Positions 25,570 through 33,596 of a stretch of DNA of 64,000 nt are shown one piece after another (the first letter of the stretch is position 1; every line of letters starts with the position of its first letter). Location of the stretch: assembly GCA_005772895.1 (NCBI GenBank), contig SXIH01000062.1, forward strand, positions 1-64,000, given 5' to 3'. The stretch comes from Bacteroidota bacterium. Lineage in GTDB: Bacteria > Bacteroidota > Bacteroidia > 2-12-FULL-35-15. Both the position numbers and the translations under genes were made by a program. The notes beneath the pieces were generated by a model, which saw only the letters and a list, made by a program, of their open reading frames with translations, ran no database searches and was not told the origin of the DNA.

Positions 25570-28053
25570 CTACATCCCCATATCTCCTCCACCTTCAAAT
25601 CCACCGTTGTTTTGTTTGTCGGGGCGGGATCTTTTGTTCTCCGACATTTTTCCAAATCGGTAACTAAAGGTAAGTGTTGCTACACGGGATTCTCTTTTAC
25701 GATTCATTTCCTGATAAAATGAAGGATCGTTGTTCCCGACAATTTGCATTTTACGCGCATCCGTTAAATCGGTAATATTTAAACTCAGGCTGGCATTTTT
25801 AAAAATTTCTTTTTTCAATCCTAAATCCATTGTGAACATTGACTTCACTTCTCCTTGTAATGTTGCTGTTGGGCCATTATAATTTGCTGTAAACTGGATA
25901 TCCATATTTTTCCAAATACGCATATTCGATAATAATTTGATAATATAACTCAAATTTTCATTTTGTAAATCTGCTTGTGCTCCTCCATCAATTTTTGTTT
26001 GGAAACCATTTGCGCTAAATGTGATGTTCCACCATTTAGTAATGTCAGTCTTTAAAATAAACTCCAAGCCATACGATTGTGACTTATCCAAATTCACAAA
26101 CGTAATAAATGAAGTTGTGCTGTCAGAAATAATTTTATAGCGCTGAACAACTCCATCTGTTTGACGAAAATAGGCTGTAGCAGTAATTACACCTTTCGGA
26201 AAATATTTTAAGTAACTTAATTCGTATGAATTAATATATTCCGGTTTTAAAAAAGGATTTCCATAACGGATATTGTATGGGTCAGAATAATCTTTAAACG
26301 GATTTAAATTTCTTGTATTGGGTCTGTTAATTCGTCTGCTATAACTAACTTGAAATTCCTGTTCCTTTTTTAATTTTTGTGATAAGTGAACTGATGGAAA
26401 CACATTAAAATAATTATTTACAAATTTTTCGTCCGTTGTTACTAAAGTAGAAGTTGTATTTGCCTGCTCTGCTCTTAAACCAAGTTGATATCCGAAATTT
26501 TTAATTGTTCCAGAAATAGTAGAATAGGCAGCGTAAATATTTTCGGAATAAATAAAATTATTACTCAAATTCGTATCAATCATAAATAAGTCGCTTGGAT
26601 AATCGTACACTTCTGAAGTAAAATCGCTGCCTATACTTCTGAGAGTAGTTTTTGCACCAAGTTCCCACTTCATTTGTTTTTTCAATGGTTGAACGTAATC
26701 CAGCATTAAAGTGGTAATTGTATTTTTTGATTTTGTAACAGAGTTTTGTTTGTAGGGCTCGTTATTTTTAAAATCATATTTCAAAGTATAATCTCTTTCT
26801 ACATAGCTTTCACTTTTCCCACCAACAGCATCCGAATATGTTGCATCAAAAATTAATTCTTGCTTTGGCTTAGTAAAAGTTTTTCTATAGTTTAAATTAT
26901 AATCGATGCTGATTGGTGTTTCACTTGTTTCTACATCTCTTGCATAGCTTCCCGATGTTACATCGTTATTATCCGCTTCGTAAAAATTAATTGTTTCATT
27001 TCCGCTTTCTGTACCTGTATTATACATCACCGAAGCTCCTAATGTATTTTTATCATTCAAATAAAAATCCAATCCTGCTTTCACATTGTGCGAAATATTT
27101 TTATTCAGGGATTTAAAATCTTGGCGAAGGAAAAAAGTTGTGTCGCTTAAAAAATTCTGACGTAAAGTTGAACCGTCTCCTGTTCTGTTGTTTGAACGAA
27201 AACCATAATTTGCATAAACGTTTACTTTTGAATTTCTATAGCTGATTGTTGCTCCGGCATTATATTTATCTCCAGTTCCTGCTCCAAGTGTTACCGAACC
27301 ATTGAATCCATTCAGTTTGTTTTTTTTGGTAATAACATTTATGATTCCCGACATCCCTTCAGGATCGTATTTTGCGGAAGGGTTTGTGATAAGCTCTATA
27401 CTTTCAATACTGCTTGCCGGTATTTGTTGTAAAATAGCTGCTCTGCTTGTTCCTGTTAATCCGGAAGGTTTTCCATCAATTAATACAACTACGTTTCCAC
27501 TTCCACGCATACTTATGTTTCCATCAATATCTACTGATACACTAGGTATACTTTGTAAAACATCGCTTGCAGACCCGCCTTCGCTTACTATACTCTTTTC
27601 TACGTTAAATATTTTTCTATCGATACCCAGTTGTAGCGTACTTTTTTCAGATACAACTTCTACTTCTCCCAATTGTTCGGTATTGCTTTTTAATTTGATT
27701 TGCCCTAAATCAATTTCAGTTTCTTTCGGGCGAATAGCAATAGAATCAATAACCAACTGCTTATATCCAATAAAATTAATTTTCATGAAATAACGTCCGA
27801 ATGGAAGTTCTGATAATTGAAAATCTCCTTTTGCTCCGGCAACAACCCCGTTTACTAATGAAGAATCTTTTGTCTTGTATAACGCGATAGTTGCAAACTC
27901 AACTGCTTGTTTGGTTTTATTATCGGAAACAACGCCTTTTATTTTTCCTATAGCAGGGGCGCTACCTCCATCGGGCATTTGTCTGTTTTGAGACACAAGA
28001 ATTCCCGAAAAGAAAAGAAGGGAACCGAAGAATATCGCTTTTTTAAATAACAC
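25570..28053 (-). CDS. TonB-dependent outer-membrane receptor (GTG start proposed)
   Basis: The 827-residue product is an outer-membrane receptor of the Bacteroidota large-barrel family. It has a signal peptide (LFKKAIFFGSLLFFSGILVS), a carboxypeptidase-regulatory-like domain (about 35-115), a plug (VVSEKSTLQLGIDRK, GSASDVLQSIPSVSVD, VLIDGKPSGL) and a long beta-barrel. The substrate is unknown. The open frame runs to an ATG at 28119, but a TATTTTTG -7 box lies at 28083-28076 inside that extension and the signal peptide would begin 22 residues late. The GTG at 28053 is therefore preferred. No SusD partner is adjacent. Confidence 0.85.
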   Translation of the reverse strand: MLFKKAIFFGSLLFFSGILVSQNRQMPDGGSAPAIGKIKGVVSDNKTKQAVEFATIALYKTKDSSLVNGVVAGAKGDFQLSELPFGRYFMKINFIGYKQLVIDSIAIRPKETEIDLGQIKLKSNTEQLGEVEVVSEKSTLQLGIDRKIFNVEKSIVSEGGSASDVLQSIPSVSVDIDGNISMRGSGNVVVLIDGKPSGLTGTSRAAILQQIPASSIESIELITNPSAKYDPEGMSGIINVITKKNKLNGFNGSVTLGAGTGDKYNAGATISYRNSKVNVYANYGFRSNNRTGDGSTLRQNFLSDTTFFLRQDFKSLNKNISHNVKAGLDFYLNDKNTLGASVMYNTGTESGNETINFYEADNNDVTSGSYARDVETSETPISIDYNLNYRKTFTKPKQELIFDATYSDAVGGKSESYVERDYTLKYDFKNNEPYKQNSVTKSKNTITTLMLDYVQPLKKQMKWELGAKTTLRSIGSDFTSEVYDYPSDLFMIDTNLSNNFIYSENIYAAYSTISGTIKNFGYQLGLRAEQANTTSTLVTTDEKFVNNYFNVFPSVHLSQKLKKEQEFQVSYSRRINRPNTRNLNPFKDYSDPYNIRYGNPFLKPEYINSYELSYLKYFPKGVITATAYFRQTDGVVQRYKIISDSTTSFITFVNLDKSQSYGLEFILKTDITKWWNITFSANGFQTKIDGGAQADLQNENLSYIIKLLSNMRIWKNMDIQFTANYNGPTATLQGEVKSMFTMDLGLKKEIFKNASLSLNITDLTDARKMQIVGNNDPSFYQEMNRKRESRVATLTFSYRFGKMSENKRSRPDKQNNGGFEGGGDMGM

Positions 28054-28075
28054 TGGGGATTCGATTGTTTCCCGA

Positions 28076-28083
28076 CAAAAATA
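28076..28083 (-). promoter_or_regulatory. -7 element of the TonB receptor gene
   Basis: TATTTTTG on the minus strand, 22 nt upstream of the proposed GTG start. It is the reason for rejecting the upstream ATG at 28119. No clear TTG at the -33 position. Confidence 0.45.
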
Positions 28084-28144
28084 CAAATTAAAGCACTTGC
28101 CGAATTGCATATTCGACAAGTGAATGTTAAAAAAGTTTAAATGG

Positions 28145-29350
28145 CTATATCGCGCAAATGAAGAGCTTATTATCTCTTTTATTGAAAATGTTGAACAAGG
28201 AATTAAAATTCACATTTGCAATAATATAATTGGTGTTTGACGATTTATACTCTTCTTCAATAGAAAGTATTTCAAGGTCTTTTAATTCCTCTCTGTTTTG
28301 GAAACGGATGTATAGTTTTATTGGAAAATCGTACTCAATCTGTTTGATTCCATCTTCAATCTTTGTGTTCCCGTTCAATGCTTTTTTCAACTTTTTGTAG
28401 GCGTATTTATAATCATAAGTTAACGCAGAAATATCAGACAAAACAGCACTTCCTGTAGGATGGCTTCCGGCTCCTTTTCCTACAAAAGTTTGTTTACATG
28501 AAAAGGCTCCTTCTACTTCCACTGCGTTGTATTCATATAAAACATTATACAGTTCACTTTCTCTGTCAACAAAGTGTGGCAATGAATAAACTCTGAATTT
28601 ATCTCCTACTTTTTGTGAGACTCCCAACATTTTTATTCGCAAGCCTCTTTGTTTTGCGTACAAAATATCATCGTAACTCACATTTTGTATTCCAGTATTA
28701 AAAATATCATTCGGATTTAACACAATTCCGAAAGCATGTACCGTTAATAACAATGTCTTAAATTTTGTATCAAATCCGGCAACATCTAACCAAGGGTCAC
28801 TCTCTGCAAAACCGTTTAACTGTGCATCTTTCAAAATTTCCTCATAATCTTTATTTTCCAACTCCATGCGGGAAAGAATATAATTACAAGTTCCGTTTAA
28901 TATTCCCTTTACACTACTTAGTAATTCATTGTCGTAATATTCTTCCAGATTACGGATAATAGGGATACTTCCTCCTGCAGAGCCCTCATAAATTAAAGCA
29001 ACATTGTTTTTTTCTTGCAGCTGATATAGTTCCTTGAAATTTTCGGCTAACATCTTTTTATTTGCTGTCACCACACTTACTCCGTTGTTCATGGCATCTC
29101 TCACAATTGCAAACGCTTCATCAGCATTATCGATAAGCTCAACAATTACATTTAAGTTGTTGCGCTTTAAAATTTCTGAACGATCATATGTAAAAAATGA
29201 AATGTCAATTTTTCTTTTTTTGTTTTTGTCTTTTACACAAATTTTTTCAATAGTAGCTTTCAATCCTTGTGAATGATTTAGCACATCGTACAGTCCTTGT
29301 CCAACACAGCCAAAACCAAATAATCCTATTGTAATGTTTTTATTTCCCAT
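28145..29350 (-). CDS. hom: Homoserine dehydrogenase
   Basis: Reduces aspartate semialdehyde to homoserine, the branch point to Met and Thr. The 401-residue product has an N-terminal nucleotide-binding fold (IGLFGFGCVGQGLYDVL), VTANKKMLA, the GSAGGSIPIIRNL segment and the catalytic signature GILNGTCNYILSRME, LDVAGFDTKFK. It is stand-alone, not fused to aspartate kinase, and no ACT domain is recognised at the C-terminus. It lies downstream of cysH in the sulfur-assimilation cluster, which suggests it supplies homoserine for methionine. A 192-nt gap to cysH may hold its own promoter. Confidence 0.93.
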   Translation of the reverse strand: MGNKNITIGLFGFGCVGQGLYDVLNHSQGLKATIEKICVKDKNKKRKIDISFFTYDRSEILKRNNLNVIVELIDNADEAFAIVRDAMNNGVSVVTANKKMLAENFKELYQLQEKNNVALIYEGSAGGSIPIIRNLEEYYDNELLSSVKGILNGTCNYILSRMELENKDYEEILKDAQLNGFAESDPWLDVAGFDTKFKTLLLTVHAFGIVLNPNDIFNTGIQNVSYDDILYAKQRGLRIKMLGVSQKVGDKFRVYSLPHFVDRESELYNVLYEYNAVEVEGAFSCKQTFVGKGAGSHPTGSAVLSDISALTYDYKYAYKKLKKALNGNTKIEDGIKQIEYDFPIKLYIRFQNREELKDLEILSIEEEYKSSNTNYIIANVNFNSLFNIFNKRDNKLFICAI

Positions 29351-29542
29351 AATTTAAATTAGTGATTTGTTGAAATGGAGAGTTGGAGAATTATTGACTC
29401 CTACTCATATCCATTTTCTGTTGCAATATTATATTTATACTTTATTATTAAAATCCTAAAATAACAACATTCTTAGTGATTCATCGAACCATTTTAACTC
29501 TTTTAACCTTTCTCTATTTCACCTATTCTCCATTTCTCTAAT
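29351..29542. other. AT-rich gap between cysH and hom
   Basis: This gap holds no convincing gene, terminator or Met/Cys-rich leader ORF on either strand. Pyrimidine-rich direct repeats of the CTATTTCACC/CTCCATTTCT type are present. Whether hom is read through from cysH or has a separate promoter cannot be decided from the sequence. Confidence 0.4.
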
Positions 29543-30190
29543 TTATAAATGAAGTCCGCATTCTGTTTTTGACTTATTCACCCATCTTCCGCTTCTTCCT
29601 TTTCCTGCTACTGTACAGTGAAAACAGCCAACTGAACTATATCCTTGTGAAAGCAAAGGATGCTCTGGTAAATTATTTTTAATCATGTATTCTTTTGCAC
29701 TCTTTTCATTTTGATCTATTAAGGGATAAAATTTCAGAATCCCATCTTTCTCTTCAAACACCTTTAAATTTTGCCGATGAGTGCTTTGAGAAGCCATTAA
29801 TCCTGATACCCAAACTTCAAAATTGTCTTTTATCTTCTCTATTGGTTCTACTTTATTAATGGAGCAGCACAAATCGGGATCTGAATTCCAAGTTTTGTCC
29901 TTCTGTGTAAAATTATTTTTCCATTCTTCCGGTTTTACATCGATTACTTTTAAGTTTAACAGCTTTGTTAATGCTTCTTTGTATTCTATTGTTTCGTTAA
30001 AATGATAGGTTGTATCTAAAAAATAAACCGTTTCATTTGGTTTCACTTTATGAAACAGATGCAATAAAAAAACAGATGTAGTACCAAAAGAAGAAGTAAA
30101 CAACACTTTACTAAAATCTTTGTAAAGCTCTTGAATACGACCTTCCGGACTAAGTAACAAATATTTTTTATTTAATTCCTCTATGTTCAT
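29543..30190 (-). CDS. cysH: Phosphoadenylyl-/adenylyl-sulfate reductase, iron-sulfur type
   Basis: Reduces activated sulfate (APS or PAPS) to sulfite. The 215-residue product has the PP-loop-like FSKVLFTSSFGTTSVFLLHL, FLDTTYHFNETIEY, and the C-terminal catalytic ECGLHL. Two Cys pairs, DLCC and GCFHCT, are the ligands of the [4Fe-4S] cluster found in APS-type reductases. The Arg usual after the CC pair (CCxxRK) is replaced (CCSINK), so substrate preference is open. Its ATG overlaps the stop of the upstream fusion gene by one base (TAATG). Confidence 0.9.
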   Translation of the reverse strand: MNIEELNKKYLLLSPEGRIQELYKDFSKVLFTSSFGTTSVFLLHLFHKVKPNETVYFLDTTYHFNETIEYKEALTKLLNLKVIDVKPEEWKNNFTQKDKTWNSDPDLCCSINKVEPIEKIKDNFEVWVSGLMASQSTHRQNLKVFEEKDGILKFYPLIDQNEKSAKEYMIKNNLPEHPLLSQGYSSVGCFHCTVAGKGRSGRWVNKSKTECGLHL

Positions 30191-31710
30191 TAAAGAATAC
30201 CAATCAAAATATTACGCAAACTTACAATTATCACAACAATTCCAACAAATATCAATCCAGCCCGAACAGGAATTCTGGATGTCATGATTGCTGCAAATGG
30301 CGCTGCTATCATTCCCCCAATTACAAGTCCTGCAATCATAGTCCAATGCTGAATTCCGATTACAGTAAAAAATGTAATTGAACTGGCAAGTGTAATAAAA
30401 AACTCTGCAAGATTTACAGAACCTATTGTGTAACGAAAAGTTCTTCCTCGCGCAATTAATGTTGAAGATACAATTGGCCCCCAGCCACCACCACCAATAG
30501 AATCAAGAAATGCACCGATAAAAGCCAATGCTCCGATTCGTTTTATTTTTTTCTTTTCTCTTATTTTTCTTATTGCTTTAACAATAATTACAACTCCTAA
30601 TATTAATGTGTAAACAGAAACAAGTGGCTTTATCACACTTCCATATTCCTGAAAAGAAGATAATATATACGCTCCGATAATTGCACCAATGATTCCTGGA
30701 ATCAATAAATGTTTAAAAAGTTTTGTGTTTACATTTTTGAATTTTAAATGCATTAATCCCGATGCGCCAGTAGTAAATATTTCGGATGTATGAACACTTG
30801 CACTTGCTGCAGCCGGAGTTACACCAAATGAAAGCAAAAATGTTGTTGCTGTAACCCCATAAGCCATTCCCAGTGCACCATCCACCATTTGAGCAATAAA
30901 TCCACCTAAAATAAAAATCAATACCGTTTGATCTAAAGAACCAAACAATTCAACAGCCGAATTTCCAATAGATGAAAGAGGAATAAATGAAAATAAAATG
31001 TGTCCAACAATCATTAAAGAAACTGCAGACAAAAAATAAATCAAGAGTTTCTTTGGTTGCTTGTAAAATGGCTTCTTTACTTTTTCAATTGCCAAATGCG
31101 GTTGAAGAGCTGCTAAATTGTTCTCATTAGTAAGAACAGCTGTTACTTCATTTAGCTTTTTTACTTTGTTTGTAAAGTCCCCTTTTAATTGGTTGCGAAA
31201 TTTATTCAGATTCTCAATACTTTCTTGAGTATCATCTGGCAAGGCTTCATTGAAAACTTCCTTTAAACGCTTCGCAAGTGTAGGAGACTTCCCATTTGTA
31301 GAAATAGCAATTTTCAAATCTCCTTTTTGAACAATCGACCCTAAATAGAAATCGCATAAATCAGGAGTATCAGCTACATTTATTAATATTTTACGCTTTT
31401 TTGCTTCTGTTCTAATCAATTCACTTATTGCTCTATCGCCCGTTGCCGCTATTACCAATTCCTTCCCATCTAAATCACTTATCTCAAATGCTCTTTGTTC
31501 AATAATCAATTTTTCTGATTTTTCTTGAAAGGCTTTGATTTCAGGCAATACTTTACGTGCCACTAAAGTTACTTTTGTATCAGGACTATTATTTAAAACC
31601 GATGAAATCTTCTCTAAGCCAATGTTTCCGCCTCCCACAATTAAAACATGCAACTGTTCTAATTTGAAGAAAACTGGAAATAAATTGTTGAAAGATGCGT
31701 TTTTTGTCAT
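30190..31710 (-). CDS. Fusion: precorrin-2 dehydrogenase/ferrochelatase domain + TSUP (TauE/SafE) transporter
   Basis: The 506-residue product joins two functions. Residues about 10-160 match the N-terminal part of siroheme synthase (FFKLEQLHVLIVGGGNIGLE, VNVADTPDLCDF-like INVADTPDLCDFYLGSIV, GKSPTLAKRLKE), which oxidises precorrin-2 and inserts iron. After a helical linker, residues about 215-506 form a TSUP-type permease with 8-9 TM helices (MVDGALGMAYGVTATTFLLS, SIGGGGWGPIVSSTLIARGR). The pairing links siroheme formation with transport of sulfite or a related anion. It lies between the cobA/DUF2490 genes and cysH. Confidence 0.88.
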   Translation of the reverse strand: MTKNASFNNLFPVFFKLEQLHVLIVGGGNIGLEKISSVLNNSPDTKVTLVARKVLPEIKAFQEKSEKLIIEQRAFEISDLDGKELVIAATGDRAISELIRTEAKKRKILINVADTPDLCDFYLGSIVQKGDLKIAISTNGKSPTLAKRLKEVFNEALPDDTQESIENLNKFRNQLKGDFTNKVKKLNEVTAVLTNENNLAALQPHLAIEKVKKPFYKQPKKLLIYFLSAVSLMIVGHILFSFIPLSSIGNSAVELFGSLDQTVLIFILGGFIAQMVDGALGMAYGVTATTFLLSFGVTPAAASASVHTSEIFTTGASGLMHLKFKNVNTKLFKHLLIPGIIGAIIGAYILSSFQEYGSVIKPLVSVYTLILGVVIIVKAIRKIREKKKIKRIGALAFIGAFLDSIGGGGWGPIVSSTLIARGRTFRYTIGSVNLAEFFITLASSITFFTVIGIQHWTMIAGLVIGGMIAAPFAAIMTSRIPVRAGLIFVGIVVIIVSLRNILIGIL

Positions 31711-31843
31711 TGGAATGCGAAAATAGTCTTTTTGTGAATTTCTTGTTGAAACAATGTTAATTTCAATTCGATTTGCTGTTTACCTATTGTTTAATTATTC
31801 TTTTAGTTGGTTTAATATGCGTTTTTCAGTTTTTAATTATTCT

Positions 31844-32584
31844 TTAATTGATGTTTTTGTCAGTTTTTCTACTAAAATCCAAATTGTTATAAAGGTTGAT
31901 AACCAGCACATTATTGTCCTCAAAAGCATCAACTTTAGCTCTTTGAACAAATATGTTTGTGTAAGAAACTAGAATATTGAATCGCTCATTTAGTTTATAG
32001 CCCAATCCAACTGCAATTCTGTTTTGATCAAAATAGTTGTTTCGAATTTCTTTGCCACTATTAATAAAAACTTCATCTGCAATTGAAAAATAAAAAGCTT
32101 TGTCCTCAACTTGTTTCTTGTTCAGAGCCACCTGAAAATTTAACTGATACCTAAAACGATTATTATAATTATAATCGTCAACTAACTCGCTCGATATTAC
32201 CTTTTGAAAAAACCGCTGCTCTGCTCTTAAACGATGGCTCAGCTTTATACTTCCATATGTTTCACCGAACAATAATTGCTGCCAACTTCTCCCTTCTGGA
32301 AGAATATAATTAGTTGTATAGTGACTAAAATAAGCCACTCCAGTTGTTACTGAAACGTTCTTGTTAAAATGATATGTGATTCCAGGACGAACAAGGACTT
32401 GACTCCATTTATTCAACCACTCAGTTCGCCTGAAACCAAAATCAAAATATATGCTCCACTTATCATTCAACTTTGCTTTTGTAAAATCACCAAACCAAAC
32501 AAGGTTGTTATGACTCACGTTTTTTTGAGCAAATGAAACAGTCGTAACAATCATTAAAAGAAATAAAAGAAAACACTTTTTCAT
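31844..32584 (-). CDS. DUF2490 family outer-membrane protein
   Basis: The 246-residue product has a signal peptide (MKKCFLLFLLMIVTTVSFA) and alternating beta strands throughout, with Trp/Tyr-rich edges (WSIYFDFGFRRTEWLNKW, LRAEQRFFQK). It ends in a final strand suited to an outer-membrane barrel, although the last residues (RKTDKNIN) are not the classical aromatic terminus. This fits DUF2490. Its ATG directly follows the cobA stop (no gap), so it is co-transcribed with sulfur-assimilation genes. A role in sulfur compound passage is only inferred from position. Confidence 0.75.
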   Translation of the reverse strand: MKKCFLLFLLMIVTTVSFAQKNVSHNNLVWFGDFTKAKLNDKWSIYFDFGFRRTEWLNKWSQVLVRPGITYHFNKNVSVTTGVAYFSHYTTNYILPEGRSWQQLLFGETYGSIKLSHRLRAEQRFFQKVISSELVDDYNYNNRFRYQLNFQVALNKKQVEDKAFYFSIADEVFINSGKEIRNNYFDQNRIAVGLGYKLNERFNILVSYTNIFVQRAKVDAFEDNNVLVINLYNNLDFSRKTDKNIN

Positions 32585-33361
32585 TTAATTCAACAAGTAT
32601 TTCCAATCAGTTAAACTTATAGGAAAAGATTCGTGTAACTTCACAACATCGCCAATAACAATAATTGCAGGGGCGCCTATCTTTTCTTCTTCCGCAATAC
32701 TAACAATCGTTTCGATGGTTCCTAATGCAAGATTTTCAGTTGGCAATGATCCATTTTGAATAAGCGCAATGGCTGTATCACTTTTACCTTCTTTAATGAA
32801 TACATCTGCTATTTCTTTCAGCTTGTTCAAGCCCATCAAAATAACAACCGTTGCTGTTGACTTTGCAGCAAGTTTAATATCCTCAGAAAGTTGTCCATTA
32901 CTTTTTGTTCCGGTAATTACCCAAAAGCTTTCGCTCGTTCCTCTGTTAGTAACTGGAATTCCTTGAAGCTCCGGAACAGCTATGGAACTTGAAATTCCGG
33001 GCACCACTTCCGTTTCAATGTTAAACAGTTTTGCATGTGAGAGTTCTTCATATCCTCTTCCGAAGACAAAAGAATCACCACCTTTTAGACGAACCACGTG
33101 TCCGTGCGTAAAAGCAAAATCCACAATCAATGAATTAATTTGTTCTTGTGTGTATGCATGGTTATTGTTTCGTTTCCCAACATAAATTTTTAATGTTCCT
33201 TTAGGAGCATATTTCAACAATTCAGGATTTACCAATGCATCATATAAAATTACATCTGCGGAGCCAATCGCTTCAACGCCTTTAACTGTAATTAAATCAA
33301 TATCTCCAGGGCCTGCACCTACAAGAGTTAATTTCGGGATAATATTATTTTTTGTGCTCAT
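32585..33361 (-). CDS. cobA: Uroporphyrinogen-III C-methyltransferase
   Basis: Methylates uroporphyrinogen III twice with SAM to give precorrin-2, the precursor of the siroheme needed by sulfite reductase. The 258-residue product has LVGAGPGDIDLITVKG, the VRLKGGDSFVFGRGYEE motif, VPGISSSIAVPELQGIPVTN and the TVVILMGLNKL strand, as in stand-alone SUMT. It lies between the sulfite reductase gene and the precorrin-2 dehydrogenase fusion, completing the siroheme pathway within one cluster. Confidence 0.95.
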   Translation of the reverse strand: MSTKNNIIPKLTLVGAGPGDIDLITVKGVEAIGSADVILYDALVNPELLKYAPKGTLKIYVGKRNNNHAYTQEQINSLIVDFAFTHGHVVRLKGGDSFVFGRGYEELSHAKLFNIETEVVPGISSSIAVPELQGIPVTNRGTSESFWVITGTKSNGQLSEDIKLAAKSTATVVILMGLNKLKEIADVFIKEGKSDTAIALIQNGSLPTENLALGTIETIVSIAEEEKIGAPAIIVIGDVVKLHESFPISLTDWKYLLN

Positions 33362-33500
33362 TTTGTTTATGTTTTTTTGTCGACTTAATTGAGTCGAGTT
33401 TGTTATTTTGAATTTGTCTGGTTGTCACTTTAAAAAAATTGTCATACCAACAACTTCCAAATTTTATATGATGTTTAAATTGTGTTTTCATTTCTTTCAT
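33345..33500 (-). CDS. Possible small basic protein overlapping the cobA start
   Basis: An ATG-started frame of 51 codons runs from 33500 to 33345 and overlaps the first 17 nt of cobA in another frame. The product is Lys/His/Asn-rich with a central KFGSCWYDNFFKVTT segment that looks folded rather than random. It sits in the same direction as the cluster, between a repeat element and cobA, where translational coupling would be plausible. No family is recognised. It may be an artefact of AT-rich sequence. Confidence 0.3.
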   Translation of the reverse strand: MKEMKTQFKHHIKFGSCWYDNFFKVTTRQIQNNKLDSIKSTKKHKQNEHKK

Positions 33501-33517
33501 GTTTATCGTTACCTTGT

Positions 33518-33590
33518 CTTCGACTCCGCTCAGACTGACGGTTGGGTGGATCTGCTCACCATCGAGTCGTCACACTGTGCGTAGTCGAAG
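33518..33590. repeat. Inverted-repeat element between sulfite reductase and cobA genes
   Basis: CTTCGACTCCGCTCAGACTGACG (33518-33540, shown here only to mark its ends) has an inverted copy at 33568-33590 with 19 of 23 positions matching. The outer CTTCGACTCCGCTC is shared, inverted, with the element at 15463-15564. The remaining gap (33362-33517) contains a CGACT/AGTCG hairpin and the small ORF noted separately. Confidence 0.6.
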
Positions 33591-33596
33591 TGTTCT

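Noticed and set aside
27302-27793. 163-codon plus-strand frame opposite the TonB receptor
   Set aside because: Mirror of the plug and regulatory domain coding sequence with no promoter or independent motif.
31754-31972. 72-codon plus-strand frame
   Set aside because: Overlaps the 3' end of the DUF2490 gene on the other strand, and its Phe/Ser/Val composition is what antisense AT-rich sequence gives.
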